DNA of 64,000 bases from an uncultured Caryophanales bacterium. Its GTDB lineage: Bacteria; Bacillota_I; Bacilli_A; RFN20; CAG-826. The translations under genes and the position numbers were made by a program. Below the pieces are notes generated by a model. That model saw only the letters and a list, made by a program, of their open reading frames with translations. It searched no databases and was not told the origin of the DNA. The stretch covers positions 1 to 64,000 of the forward strand of contig CALELS010000013.1 in the NCBI GenBank assembly GCA_937902735.1, read 5' to 3'. Positions 35,653 to 46,000 of the stretch are shown piece by piece; positions within the stretch are counted from its first letter, which is position 1, and each line of letters starts with the position of its first letter.

Positions 35653-37176
35653 TTATAGTTTTTCGATTCTAATAGTTGCTTCAGAATCGGACAAAGTTTT
35701 TACAAAGATTGTATATCCTAAATCTTGACCACTATGGAATTTGTAATTCTTATATGTTTCGATTCCAAAGGAATCATTTTGATAGAATAAAGAATCATCT
35801 GTAGCATATCCACCGTTTAAATAAGATATCTTTTCATCTTTATCTAATAGTTGATAAAGCGGGTATTTAAGTATTTCACTATTAGGAACTATTGTATTTG
35901 TATGAGCAATACCAATTCTATTAGTGGATGGAGAATATTGTTTTTCTTCAACATAAGATATTGGAGACATTCTTGTTTTAGAGAAATAGGCAAGTCTAGA
36001 ATCAACATGGTAAATTTTTACACCTGTTTTTGAATATAGTTTACTTGCAGGATTTTTAGATTTTGAATCAACTTCGTTAAGTCCTTTAGGAGAATACATT
36101 TCAATTAGAAGATATTCATCCATTGGAGTTTTATTCCATAAATTCTTAATTAGAATTAAATCACCAGATTCATAGAATGGTTTAATCTTTATTTCGGTTG
36201 TATCAGTAACATAATATGGTCTAGTCCAATCTAAAACCATTTTTGAATATCCAGTTTCATCTCCAAGAGAATAATCCATCATATCCATATGTCCTGTTGG
36301 TGAATATGGTTTTGTACTTGTAGCGTAATAATCTGCAAGTCCAAGCATATGTCCTACTTCATGAATATAAGTATGCGGATCAACTTTATTCTTGTAGTTG
36401 ATGTTTAGCATATGGAACGATGACCAAGCGAATAAACCAGATGTATTGAAGGTATATGCCCAAAGGACATTATCATTTGCTAAAGATGAATCTACGTTAG
36501 GTGCGCTATAGATAAAATATATAGGAACTCCATTATTTTCATCTCCCTCGATGTAATAATTAGCAATATTTCCATATTTATTTTGGAACCATTTCAAAGC
36601 TTCTTTATAAATATCTGCAACGATTGTTTTTTTGGTGGTTGATCTAGATAAATATTCATAATCGATTACTTCACCACTACTATCTTTTAAATCAAGATGA
36701 AACCAATCTGTAACGATTCCATCTATTTTTAATTTACCATAACTAGATTTATCAAAATATGATGCAACAGATTCATATTGAGTTGTTTCTTTTGTACCAA
36801 AGAAGGCGTTTTGAATTAAATTTCTTGATAATTTACAACCATATGAAAGTTTAGAACATTCATAGTCAGCAAAATCGATAGGTATAACTATCATTTTATT
36901 TAGACCAGTCGTATTCATCATATGGAGATAATTTTGATGTCTAAACACGTCTTTATATGAATTAAAGCTAAATACATCATCGTCTTTATCAATTGATTCA
37001 TAAGATGAATAGGCAGGATATTTTACGTATCCATCACCTTCCACTAATTCATGACTATCTGTGTCTTTTTCACCATATTGATATGGTTCAAATGAAATGA
37101 TTGTAGAATTACATGCTGAAAGAAGGAAGACAATTCCTAGAGTTAGAATAGTTTTTTTATTCCCTTTCATACGCAT
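35653..37176 (-). CDS. Secreted M6-type metallopeptidase lipoprotein (1)
   Basis: A 507-residue exported protein. Signal peptide with lipobox LLSAC (lipid Cys22). The zinc site HEVGHMLGLADYY at residues 272-284 has the HExxHxxGxxD/H pattern of metzincin-like M6 (immune inhibitor A) peptidases. Upstream landmarks IVIPIDFADY and SYFDKSSYGKLKIDG are typical of the family. A likely outer-surface protease for host or dietary protein. A TATAAT box ends only 7 bases before the ATG, with no Shine-Dalgarno, so the message may be leaderless. Paralogue of the next gene. No hairpin terminator is seen below 35653. Confidence 0.85.
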   Translation of the reverse strand: MRMKGNKKTILTLGIVFLLSACNSTIISFEPYQYGEKDTDSHELVEGDGYVKYPAYSSYESIDKDDDVFSFNSYKDVFRHQNYLHMMNTTGLNKMIVIPIDFADYECSKLSYGCKLSRNLIQNAFFGTKETTQYESVASYFDKSSYGKLKIDGIVTDWFHLDLKDSSGEVIDYEYLSRSTTKKTIVADIYKEALKWFQNKYGNIANYYIEGDENNGVPIYFIYSAPNVDSSLANDNVLWAYTFNTSGLFAWSSFHMLNINYKNKVDPHTYIHEVGHMLGLADYYATSTKPYSPTGHMDMMDYSLGDETGYSKMVLDWTRPYYVTDTTEIKIKPFYESGDLILIKNLWNKTPMDEYLLIEMYSPKGLNEVDSKSKNPASKLYSKTGVKIYHVDSRLAYFSKTRMSPISYVEEKQYSPSTNRIGIAHTNTIVPNSEILKYPLYQLLDKDEKISYLNGGYATDDSLFYQNDSFGIETYKNYKFHSGQDLGYTIFVKTLSDSEATIRIEKL

Positions 37177-37203
37177 GTGATAATTATATTATCTTTTATA
37201 TAA

Positions 37204-37232
37204 ATAAAGAACACCGATTTTCATCAGTGTTC
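37204..37232 (-). terminator. Terminator of M6 peptidase (2)
   Basis: Ten-pair stem GAACACTGAT/ATCGGTGTTC with a 4-base loop and T-rich tail. It overlaps the likely promoter region of the M6 gene at 35653. Confidence 0.88.
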
Positions 37233-37247
37233 CTATTGTTTGATTTC

Positions 37248-38987
37248 TTAGCAAGCTTCGAAGAGGAGTGTTGCACTATCTTCGGTTAAGCTTTGAATCT
37301 TAATTGTATATCCGAATGGGATTTGTTGATCTTCAGTGTCTGGATAAACTTCATTCATTAAGAAGTTTGTGTAACTTGTCGCACTATTGAAAGTATCTCC
37401 TTCTTGGAAGAGTGATTCATTAGAAACAAGTGTTACCGATGAATCTTCTTCACGAGAGAGATACTGAAGTTGCCAGAAGTCTTCAACATGGTTGTCATTA
37501 CTATTTGAAGAGGCAACATCAACCTTACCCAGTGATCCTGTACCAACAATACGGGTTGTGAAGTCTTGGAATTTCCAATTACCATTGTAATTAAAAACAC
37601 CTAGTCTACTATCAACGTGATAAATCTTAATACCAGATATTGATGGACATTTTGGATAATTACCACAATATGAGTGCTCACTATCGGTTTTATTAACACC
37701 AGTTGGGTTATAAAGTTCAATAGCGAGATATTCAATAAATGCAGTATTTGAATGGTCTTTATGATCACGGTAGAAACCACGATATGGAACCATGATGCAA
37801 TCACCAGTCTTGGTATATGAATTGATTGTAACTGATGTAGCACCAGTAACAACGATTGGATTAACCCAGCCAAGAAGTGTCTTGGAATAAGAGTTATGAT
37901 CACCGACGTTATGGTCCATCATATCAACACTACCAGAAGCGTTTTTGCCACTGTAGGAAGTATCATAATAGTCAGGAAGACCTAAAGCGTGACCAGTTTC
38001 ATGAATTAATGTATGTGCATCTAATGGAACACCAGCAGAAATTTCATCTGTAGTCCATGGTTCTTGTTTTTCATCATCACCCCAAGGTACCAATTTTCCA
38101 GCTTCAACGAATGTGTAATAGGAGAAGAAGGCATATTTGGAGATAACTGGTTTTTCTGGATTTGGAGTAGTTTCAGCAGGATGAGAACCACAATAAGCCC
38201 AGAAGATATCGTTGTTAATACCTTTGTTATAAACTTCGTTAGCAACATCTGTTGCCCAGAATGGGGCACTATAAACAATTTCAATTAAATCAAAGTAACC
38301 ATCGTGGTCTGAGTCAAAGTATTGAAGGAATTCTTTACCAGAATTGAACATTTGACGACCATCTTTGTCTTTGAGTTCTTTAAATTTTTGAGTGCTGTCA
38401 TCGCTATAAAGTTTGATGAGTTTGTTTGCAAGAGCACTTGCAGCAGCATCACCTTGAGCCCATTGAGCAGCACTTGCCCAGTCATCAAGGTGTTCAAAGT
38501 CAACAGCAGGTCTATACCAGTCAGCAACTACACCTTCAAAGTGAAGTTTGCCATAGGAAGATTCTTCATAATATGAACGAAGTGAATGCCATTGAGTTTG
38601 TTCAGCATCACCAAAGTAGATTTTTTCAATATCTTTACGAGCTTCTTCTCTACCACGACCTTGGGCAGTTGATTCTTCATCACGATATGCATAACCAACA
38701 CCATTTTTTGTCTTGGTTGTCGAATTATAATATTTGCCAATTTCATCAGCTGGATAATCTCTAAATTCAACTGGGACAACAAATACATGTGGATGACCAG
38801 TTGTTGGACAAGAATTACCAACTTTAACTCCACCTTTTTCTAAATCACGGAGAGTAATGTCTGCTTCTTCACCAGCTTCTAAGAAGGCGCGTTGGTGAGC
38901 AGGAGAAATCTTTGCATCATTACAAGCACTTACGATAAAAAGAAGTGGAAGTGTAATGGTTAGTGGAATGAATTTTGATTTTTTCAT
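37248..38987 (-). CDS. Secreted M6-type metallopeptidase lipoprotein (2)
   Basis: A 579-residue paralogue of the previous protein. Lipobox FIVSAC (Cys22). Zinc site HETGHALGLPDYYD at 329-342; family landmarks VFVVPVEFRDYP, SYYEESSYGKLHFEG and ASGSVDMMDHNVGDHN. A calcium-site-like DSDHDGYFD at 225-233 fits an EF-hand-type loop. AAAGGAG precedes the ATG. A cre-like site 85 bases upstream suggests catabolite control. Probably a cell-surface protease. Two M6 genes in tandem suggest a nutritional role. Confidence 0.88.
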   Translation of the reverse strand: MKKSKFIPLTITLPLLFIVSACNDAKISPAHQRAFLEAGEEADITLRDLEKGGVKVGNSCPTTGHPHVFVVPVEFRDYPADEIGKYYNSTTKTKNGVGYAYRDEESTAQGRGREEARKDIEKIYFGDAEQTQWHSLRSYYEESSYGKLHFEGVVADWYRPAVDFEHLDDWASAAQWAQGDAAASALANKLIKLYSDDSTQKFKELKDKDGRQMFNSGKEFLQYFDSDHDGYFDLIEIVYSAPFWATDVANEVYNKGINNDIFWAYCGSHPAETTPNPEKPVISKYAFFSYYTFVEAGKLVPWGDDEKQEPWTTDEISAGVPLDAHTLIHETGHALGLPDYYDTSYSGKNASGSVDMMDHNVGDHNSYSKTLLGWVNPIVVTGATSVTINSYTKTGDCIMVPYRGFYRDHKDHSNTAFIEYLAIELYNPTGVNKTDSEHSYCGNYPKCPSISGIKIYHVDSRLGVFNYNGNWKFQDFTTRIVGTGSLGKVDVASSNSNDNHVEDFWQLQYLSREEDSSVTLVSNESLFQEGDTFNSATSYTNFLMNEVYPDTEDQQIPFGYTIKIQSLTEDSATLLFEAC

Positions 38988-39071
38988 AGCAATTCTCCTT
39001 TCTATGTATCTAATACATAAAAGTTAAGCGTATTATAACAACAAATTATAAAAGTGCAAGAAATAATAAAA

Positions 39072-39085
39072 AGCAAACGCTTTCA
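39072..39085. promoter_or_regulatory. cre-like site upstream of M6 peptidase (2)
   Basis: Read on the minus strand, TGAAAGCGTTTGCT matches the cre consensus with the central CG. It lies between the rpoC terminator and the peptidase start, so it serves the peptidase. Confidence 0.6.
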
Positions 39086-39111
39086 TAAATTAGATTGGCT
39101 ATAAAAATAAC

Positions 39112-39143
39112 AAAAAAGGTTACCTATTTAATAGATAACCCTT
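39112..39143 (-). terminator. rpoC terminator
   Basis: GGTTATCTATT and AATAGGTAACC arms with a T6 run, about 20 bases past the rpoC stop. Confidence 0.9.
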
Positions 39144-39162
39144 TTAGTAATATTTTGTGAAA

Positions 39163-42100
39163 TTATTCGATTTCTTCGTTACGATCGTATGATTCGATGT
39201 ATTGACGTTTAATCGATTTCATCTTCTCAGAAACTGAGAAATCATTTGTAGCTTCATCAAAGACACTGTTATGGATGTTTCCACTACCAGCAGGAATAAG
39301 TCTACCAGCAATGACATTTTCTTTAAGACCATGAAGTTCATCCTTCTTGCCTTTGATAGCAGCATCAGTAAGAACACGTGTTGTTTCTTGGAAAGAAGCC
39401 GCAGAAAGGAAGGATTTTGTCTCTAAAGCAGCTTTAGTAATACCTAAGATAAGAGGTGTAGCTTCAGCTGGACGTCCACCATTCCACAAGACTTCATCAT
39501 TGGCTTCACTAAATGTATCAACATCAACACGAGTACCTGGGATGAGTTTAGTATCACCAGCATCTTGAATGAGAACTTTACGAAGCATTTGACGAATGAT
39601 GACTTCTAAGTGCTTATCGGAAATATCAATACCTTGAGTACCATAAACCTTATGGATTTCCTTAAGCATATAGTTTTGAACTTTAGTAGCATCACTAACA
39701 GCAAGTAAGCCTTTTGGTGAAATTGCACCTAAAGTGAGACGATCACCATTTTCAATATGGTCACCGACTTTGACACAAGCGTGAGCACCAAAGCTTGAAA
39801 CAAATTCTTTTTCGCCATCAATTTCGTTTTTGACTTTGAAGATATATCTTCCAGCGTTTTCTTCGATACTTGTAACTTCACCTTTAATTGCAGAGATGAG
39901 AGCTTCACCTTTTGGATTACGAGCTTCAACAAGTTCTTGAACACGAGGGAGACCTTGGGTAATATCGCCACCAGCAACACCACCAGTGTGGAAGGTACGC
40001 ATTGTCAATTGTGTACCAGGTTCACCGACGGATTGAGCAGCCATAATACCAACAGCTTCACCGACTTTAACGAGTTCACCAGTGGCAAGGTTGCGACCAT
40101 AACAATGGACGCAAATACCATCTTTGGTTTGACATCCGAATAAGGAACGGATTTCAACTTCTTCAATACCTGCATCAACAACTCTTTGAGCGTCAGCTTC
40201 TTCGATTAATGTATTAGCAGGAACAATGATTTCACCAGTCTTTGGATCAACGATTTCTCTAAGTGAGAAACGACCAACAAGACGGTCTTTAAGGCTCACA
40301 AGTGCCTTCTTTTGATCATCTTCATCGTTTCTAATTTCTCTTACAACAAAGCCATGGTCGGTACCACAATCTTCTTCACGGACGATAACATCTTGGCTAA
40401 CGTCAACAAGACGACGGGTAAGATAACCAGAGTCTGCAGTCTTTAAGGCTGTATCAGCACTACCCTTACGGGCACCGTGAGTAGCAACGAAGAACTCAGA
40501 AACAGACATACCTTCACGGAAACATGATTTAATTGGAATCTCAATGGTTTCGCCTCTTGGGTTAGCCATAAGTCCTCTCATACCGGAAAGTTGAATAATA
40601 TGGGACATAGAACCACGAGCACCACTATCAAGAATCATATAAATTGGATTTCTTGTATCGGTTGAGAATTGTGATTGGAGTTTTTCCATTGTTTGGTCTT
40701 TAATATCAGTCCAAACTGCACAAACCATGTCGTGATGTTCTTTGTCATTAACAAGACCTTTATCAAACATCTTATTGATGGAAGCAACTTTCTTATCACC
40801 TTCACCAATGAGGTCAGCCTTGTTCTTAAGTAATGGAATATCGCTTAAAGCAATTGTAAATCCAGCAACTGTGGAATAACGGAAGCCTTGGTCTTTCATC
40901 TTATCAAGGACAGCAGAAGTTTTACTTCTACCATAACGGTGATAGACTTCATCAATAATGATTCCAAGTTCTTTCTTGGTAAATGGTTTATTGAGTGGAC
41001 GTTTGGCAAGTTCTTCCTTGATGTTAGTGCCCATTGGGACGAAACATTCTGGTAAATCATGCTTTAAGTTTTCCTTATCTTTAACACTTAATTTGTTAAG
41101 ATATGGGAAGTCTGATGGGAAAATTATGTTAAAGATAACTTTTCCAACAGTAGTTAGAAGGTAAGAATTATTCATTTCTTCGGTGAAGCCAGTTTTGTTT
41201 AAAGCTTTACCGCGAATAGCAATTCTGGTGTGAAGGTGAATTTGTTTTGTTTGATAAGCAAGAACAACTTCATCAATAGATGCAAAGACTTTACCTTCAG
41301 CATTTCCATATTGTTCGAACAATTCGTATTCTTCCATGTCGCCTTTTGCTTTACGACGACCAGCACGAGCAAGAAGAGCTTCTTTTGTTTCTTCAAGAGT
41401 TAAGTAATAGTTACCTAAAACCATGTCTTGGGATGGAGTAACGATTGGTTTACCATCTTTAGGACCGAGAATGTTATTTGAAGCAATCATAAGTTCAAGA
41501 GCTTCTTGTTGAGCTTCTTTTGAAAGTGGGAGGTGGACAGCCATCTGGTCACCATCGAAGTCAGCGTTAAATCCAGCACAAACAAGTGGGTGAAGTCTTA
41601 TAGCTCTACCATCAACAAGTTTTGGTTGGAAAGCTTGAATACCTAAACGGTGAAGTGTTGGGGCACGGTTAAGGAGTACTGGATGATCGCCAATTATTTC
41701 TTCAACAATGTCGAAGACAATTGGCTCATACGTATCAATAATCTTATCCGCGGCCTTATGCGCGGTCACATATCCTTTTTGAATTAATATATGGGCGATG
41801 AATGGGCGTAATAATTGAATAGCCATTTCACGTGGAAGACCACATTGATACATCTTTAGATCTGGTCCGACAGCAATAACGCTACGACCAGAGTAGTCAA
41901 CACGTTTACCAAGTAAGTTTTGACGGAAACGACCTTGTTTACCCTTAAGTGATGAAGATAAGGATTTTAAGGCACGTCCTGATGCACCTTGAACTGGTTT
42001 ATTGCGACGACCATTATCAATTAAGGCATCAACAGCTTCTTGAAGCATACGGCAACCGTTCATGATAATGACTTTTGGTGCCTTAAGCTCGATTTCACGA

Positions 42101-43041
42101 CGTAGACGATTGTTACGGTTAATGACTCTACGATAAAGTTCGTTTAAGTCACTAGCAGCAAAACGACCACCATCAAGTTGAAGCATTGGTCTTAAATCTG
42201 GTGGGAGAACTGGAAGAACATCTAATACCATCCATTCTGGCTTATTGTCAGATTGACGGAAGGCTTCGATCACTTCGAGACGTTTAATTAATTTAGCGCG
42301 TTTTTGACCTGTAGCAGTTTTAAGAGCTTCACTAACTTCTTCGAAATCTTTATCAAGATTAACTTCTCTTAATAGACGTTTGACACTAGCAGCACCTTCA
42401 CCGAATTCAGCACCTGTATATTTGGAAATGAATTTTGAAACAGTTGCGAAATCAAATGCTTCGTGTTCATCAGCCATTAGGGCTAAATATGATTGTGCTC
42501 TTTCATAGTCAACAGAATCCTCTTCTAATGAACCAAGGAATTCTTGGATAACACTTGTGAAGACACTACGAGCAGTTCTTTCATCTAAGAATTGACGATA
42601 TTGAAGAATCTTAGAAGTACCAGGTTTTAAGCAAACGTGGGCAATAAAATAAACAATTTCTTCTAATTGTTTTGGTGATAAATCATCTAAAAGAAGAGCA
42701 ATACGGCTTGGAATACCTTTTAAGTACCAAATATGTGTACATGGTGAAACAAGTTCAATATGTCCAAGTCTTTCACGACGGACATCTTTAGAAATAACTT
42801 CAACACCACACTTTTCACATTTAATGCCTGCAAAGCGGATCTTTTTATATTTACCACAGTGGCATTCGTAGTCTTTAGCAGGACCGAAAATTCTTTCACA
42901 GAATAAACCATCCATCTCTGGTTTTTGACTACGATAGTTAATGGTTTCAGCTTTAGTTACTTCACCACTTGAGAGTTGACGAATTCTATCAGGAGAGGCA
43001 AGCCCTACTTTGATAGCACTTAAATTATTGACATCAAACAT
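39163..43041 (-). CDS. rpoC: RNA polymerase beta' subunit
   Basis: The 1292-residue catalytic subunit. N-terminal zinc site CHCGKYKKIRFAGIKCEKCG, catalytic Mg loop NADFDGDQMAVH, trigger loop and bridge-helix regions and the second zinc site near DCGTDHG...CVHCYG are all visible. Follows rpoB after 12 bases. Length 1292 is in the range for Firmicutes; no large lineage-specific insert is obvious. Confidence 0.98.
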   Translation of the reverse strand: MFDVNNLSAIKVGLASPDRIRQLSSGEVTKAETINYRSQKPEMDGLFCERIFGPAKDYECHCGKYKKIRFAGIKCEKCGVEVISKDVRRERLGHIELVSPCTHIWYLKGIPSRIALLLDDLSPKQLEEIVYFIAHVCLKPGTSKILQYRQFLDERTARSVFTSVIQEFLGSLEEDSVDYERAQSYLALMADEHEAFDFATVSKFISKYTGAEFGEGAASVKRLLREVNLDKDFEEVSEALKTATGQKRAKLIKRLEVIEAFRQSDNKPEWMVLDVLPVLPPDLRPMLQLDGGRFAASDLNELYRRVINRNNRLRREIELKAPKVIIMNGCRMLQEAVDALIDNGRRNKPVQGASGRALKSLSSSLKGKQGRFRQNLLGKRVDYSGRSVIAVGPDLKMYQCGLPREMAIQLLRPFIAHILIQKGYVTAHKAADKIIDTYEPIVFDIVEEIIGDHPVLLNRAPTLHRLGIQAFQPKLVDGRAIRLHPLVCAGFNADFDGDQMAVHLPLSKEAQQEALELMIASNNILGPKDGKPIVTPSQDMVLGNYYLTLEETKEALLARAGRRKAKGDMEEYELFEQYGNAEGKVFASIDEVVLAYQTKQIHLHTRIAIRGKALNKTGFTEEMNNSYLLTTVGKVIFNIIFPSDFPYLNKLSVKDKENLKHDLPECFVPMGTNIKEELAKRPLNKPFTKKELGIIIDEVYHRYGRSKTSAVLDKMKDQGFRYSTVAGFTIALSDIPLLKNKADLIGEGDKKVASINKMFDKGLVNDKEHHDMVCAVWTDIKDQTMEKLQSQFSTDTRNPIYMILDSGARGSMSHIIQLSGMRGLMANPRGETIEIPIKSCFREGMSVSEFFVATHGARKGSADTALKTADSGYLTRRLVDVSQDVIVREEDCGTDHGFVVREIRNDEDDQKKALVSLKDRLVGRFSLREIVDPKTGEIIVPANTLIEEADAQRVVDAGIEEVEIRSLFGCQTKDGICVHCYGRNLATGELVKVGEAVGIMAAQSVGEPGTQLTMRTFHTGGVAGGDITQGLPRVQELVEARNPKGEALISAIKGEVTSIEENAGRYIFKVKNEIDGEKEFVSSFGAHACVKVGDHIENGDRLTLGAISPKGLLAVSDATKVQNYMLKEIHKVYGTQGIDISDKHLEVIIRQMLRKVLIQDAGDTKLIPGTRVDVDTFSEANDEVLWNGGRPAEATPLILGITKAALETKSFLSAASFQETTRVLTDAAIKGKKDELHGLKENVIAGRLIPAGSGNIHNSVFDEATNDFSVSEKMKSIKRQYIESYDRNEEIE

Positions 43042-43053
43042 TTTTCTTACCTC

Positions 43054-46000
43054 CTATTTAAGTAATTCAGCGATTTCATTGACATAGTCATCGCTACTAG
43101 AATCAACTAAGACCTCAGTTGAATCGACTTCTTCACGACCACCGACTAAGTTACGGATTGCGCTATTAATACGTCTTTCTTCAACTTGTGCTTGTTTTGC
43201 TAAAGCATCAGTATCAATGATTGAATTGTTTTGATCATAGAGTTTGACATCTAAGCAAAGAGCACTGAGTTCTTTGGTGAGAACTTTGAAGGCTTCTGGA
43301 ATACCAGGATCTGGAAGCCTATTTCCTTTAATAATAGATTCATATGTTTTTCTACGGCCAATACGGTCATCAGACTTAATGGTGAGAATTTCTTGTAATG
43401 TATGGGCTGCGCCATAAGCTTCAAGGGCCCAGACTTCCATTTCACCAAATCTTTGACCACCATTTTGGGCTTTACCACCAAGTGGTTGTTGAGTAACAAG
43501 TGAATATGGTCCTGTTGCACGAGCGTGTAATTTGTCGTCAACCATGTGAACGAGTTTAATCATATACATGACACCGACAGAGATTCTTTCGTCGAATCTT
43601 TCGCCTGTACGACCATCATAAAGGACTGTCTTACCATCATCTGCAATACCAGCTTGTTTCATTAAGTCGAAGATTTCTTCATTTGAGATACCATCAAAGA
43701 CTGGTGTTGCGATCTTTAGGCCAAGCTTTTTACAAGCAAGACCAAGGTGGATTTCGAGAATCTGACCAATATTCATACGGGATGGAACACCAAGTGGGTT
43801 TAACATAATGTCAATTGGGGTACCATCAGCAAGGAATGGCATATCTTCTTCTGGAAGAATACGTGAGATAACACCTTTGTTACCATGACGACCAGACATC
43901 TTATCACCTTCAGAGATTTTTCTCTTTTGGACAACATAGACTCTAATTGTCTTGTTAACACCGGCTGGAAGTTCATCACCATTGGCACGGCTGAAGATTT
44001 TGACATCTAGGACAATACCTGCACCACCGTGTGGAACGCGTAATGAACTATCTTTCATATCTTTTGATTTTTCATGGAAGATGGCCATTAATAATTTTTC
44101 ATCTGGAGTTGGTTCACTTTGACCTTTTGGAGTAACTTTACCAACTAGGATATCGCCTTCGCGAACTTCACTACCTGGAACGATAATACCATCAGCATCA
44201 AGGAACGCTTTAGATTCTTCAGAAGTATTTGGGATATCACGAGTGATATCTTCAGGTCCAAGCTTAGTTTCACGACAATCGATCGAATATTCTTCAATAT
44301 GAATTGAGGTATAAACATCGTCTTTGACAAGTCTTTCACTCATAATAACAGCGTCTTCGTAGTTATAACCTTCCCAAGTCATAAAGGCGATTGTGACGTT
44401 TTGACCAAGAGCAAGGTCACCATTTTGCATGGCTGGACCATCAGCAAGGATATCACCTTGTTTTACTTCGTCACCAATTTTGACGATGCTAACTTGGTTG
44501 ATACATGTACCTTGGTTACTTCTTTCGAATTTTTGAAGTTGATAAACTCTTTCGAGTTTTGCACCTTCTTTAACAATAATTTTTTGACTATCAACGTATT
44601 TGACGGTTCCATCTGCGACTGCTACGACAGCAAGACCAGCATCTTTAGCAATCTTATATTCAATACCTGTTCCAACGAATGGAGCATGTGGTTTAAGAAG
44701 TGGAAGAGCTTGACGTTGCATGTTGGCACCCATGAGAGCACGAGTAGTATCGTCGTTCTCTAAGAATGGAATACAAGCTGTAGCAATGGAGACGATTTGT
44801 TTTGGGCTAACGTCGATATAGTCAACTAAATCTGGAGTGACAAGGACGTTTTCACCGTTGTGACGCGCGATGACTTCCTTATCAATGATTGTGCCGTCTT
44901 TATCAAGTTTAACGTTAGCTTGTGCGATGTAGTGATCACGTTCTTTATCTGCGCTAAGATATTCAGTTTTATCGCTAACTTTACCATCAATAACTAATCG
45001 ATATGGAGTTTCGATAAAACCGTAGTTGTTAATCTTAGCATAGCTAGCTAAGTTATTGATAAGACCAACGTTTTGACCTTCTGGGGTCTCAATTGGACAA
45101 ATACGACCATAATGTGTTGGGTGGACATCGCGGATAGCCATAGAGGCACGATCACGTGTAATACCACCAGGACCTAAAGCACTTAAACGACGCTTATTTG
45201 TAAGTTCTGCAAGTGGGTTAACTTGGTCCATGAATTGAGAAAGTTGACTACTTGCAAAGAATTCACGGATTGAAGATGTTAATGGTTTAATATTGATTAA
45301 TGTCTTAAATGTTGCACTTTCGACATCAGTAATAGACATCTTTTGTTGAACTGTTTTAACCATTTTGGTTAAACCAACTCTAAATTGAGTTTGGAGAAGT
45401 TCACCAACACAACGAATACGACGATTACCGAGGTTATCGATATCATCAACTTCGCCGATATCTTGCATGATATTCATTAAATAAGAGAATAAGGCAACAA
45501 CATCAGAGAAAGCCATTGAAGTACAGGTGAGATTTAAGTCAGTACCAATTATATTGGTAACTTTCTTCATTGTTTCATCAGTATAGACTTTAACGATATT
45601 GACATTACCTTTGAATACTTGTTCGATTTCGGCATCTTCTTTTCCCTTTTGAGCGTGGTTTTCAAGGGATTTGATAAGCATTGGATTTGCTTTGATTTGT
45701 TTTAAGCAAGTACCTTGTTCAAAGACTTCTGCATCACGTAATTTACGGACATCTTCTTTAGAAAGATAATCACCTTTCTTATGTAAGACTTCGCCTGTTT
45801 CTGCAGAAATGATGTCTTGAGCAAGATAATGTCCTGCTAAACGGTCATATATTCCCAATTTCTTATTTATCTTATGACGTCCTGGAAGACCGATGTTGTA
45901 TCTTCTATGATCAAAGAATTGTTGAACAAGGAATGTTGCAATACCATCAACGGTAATTGGTTCACCTGGTTTGAGTCTTTCGAAGATAACTCTAAGAGCA

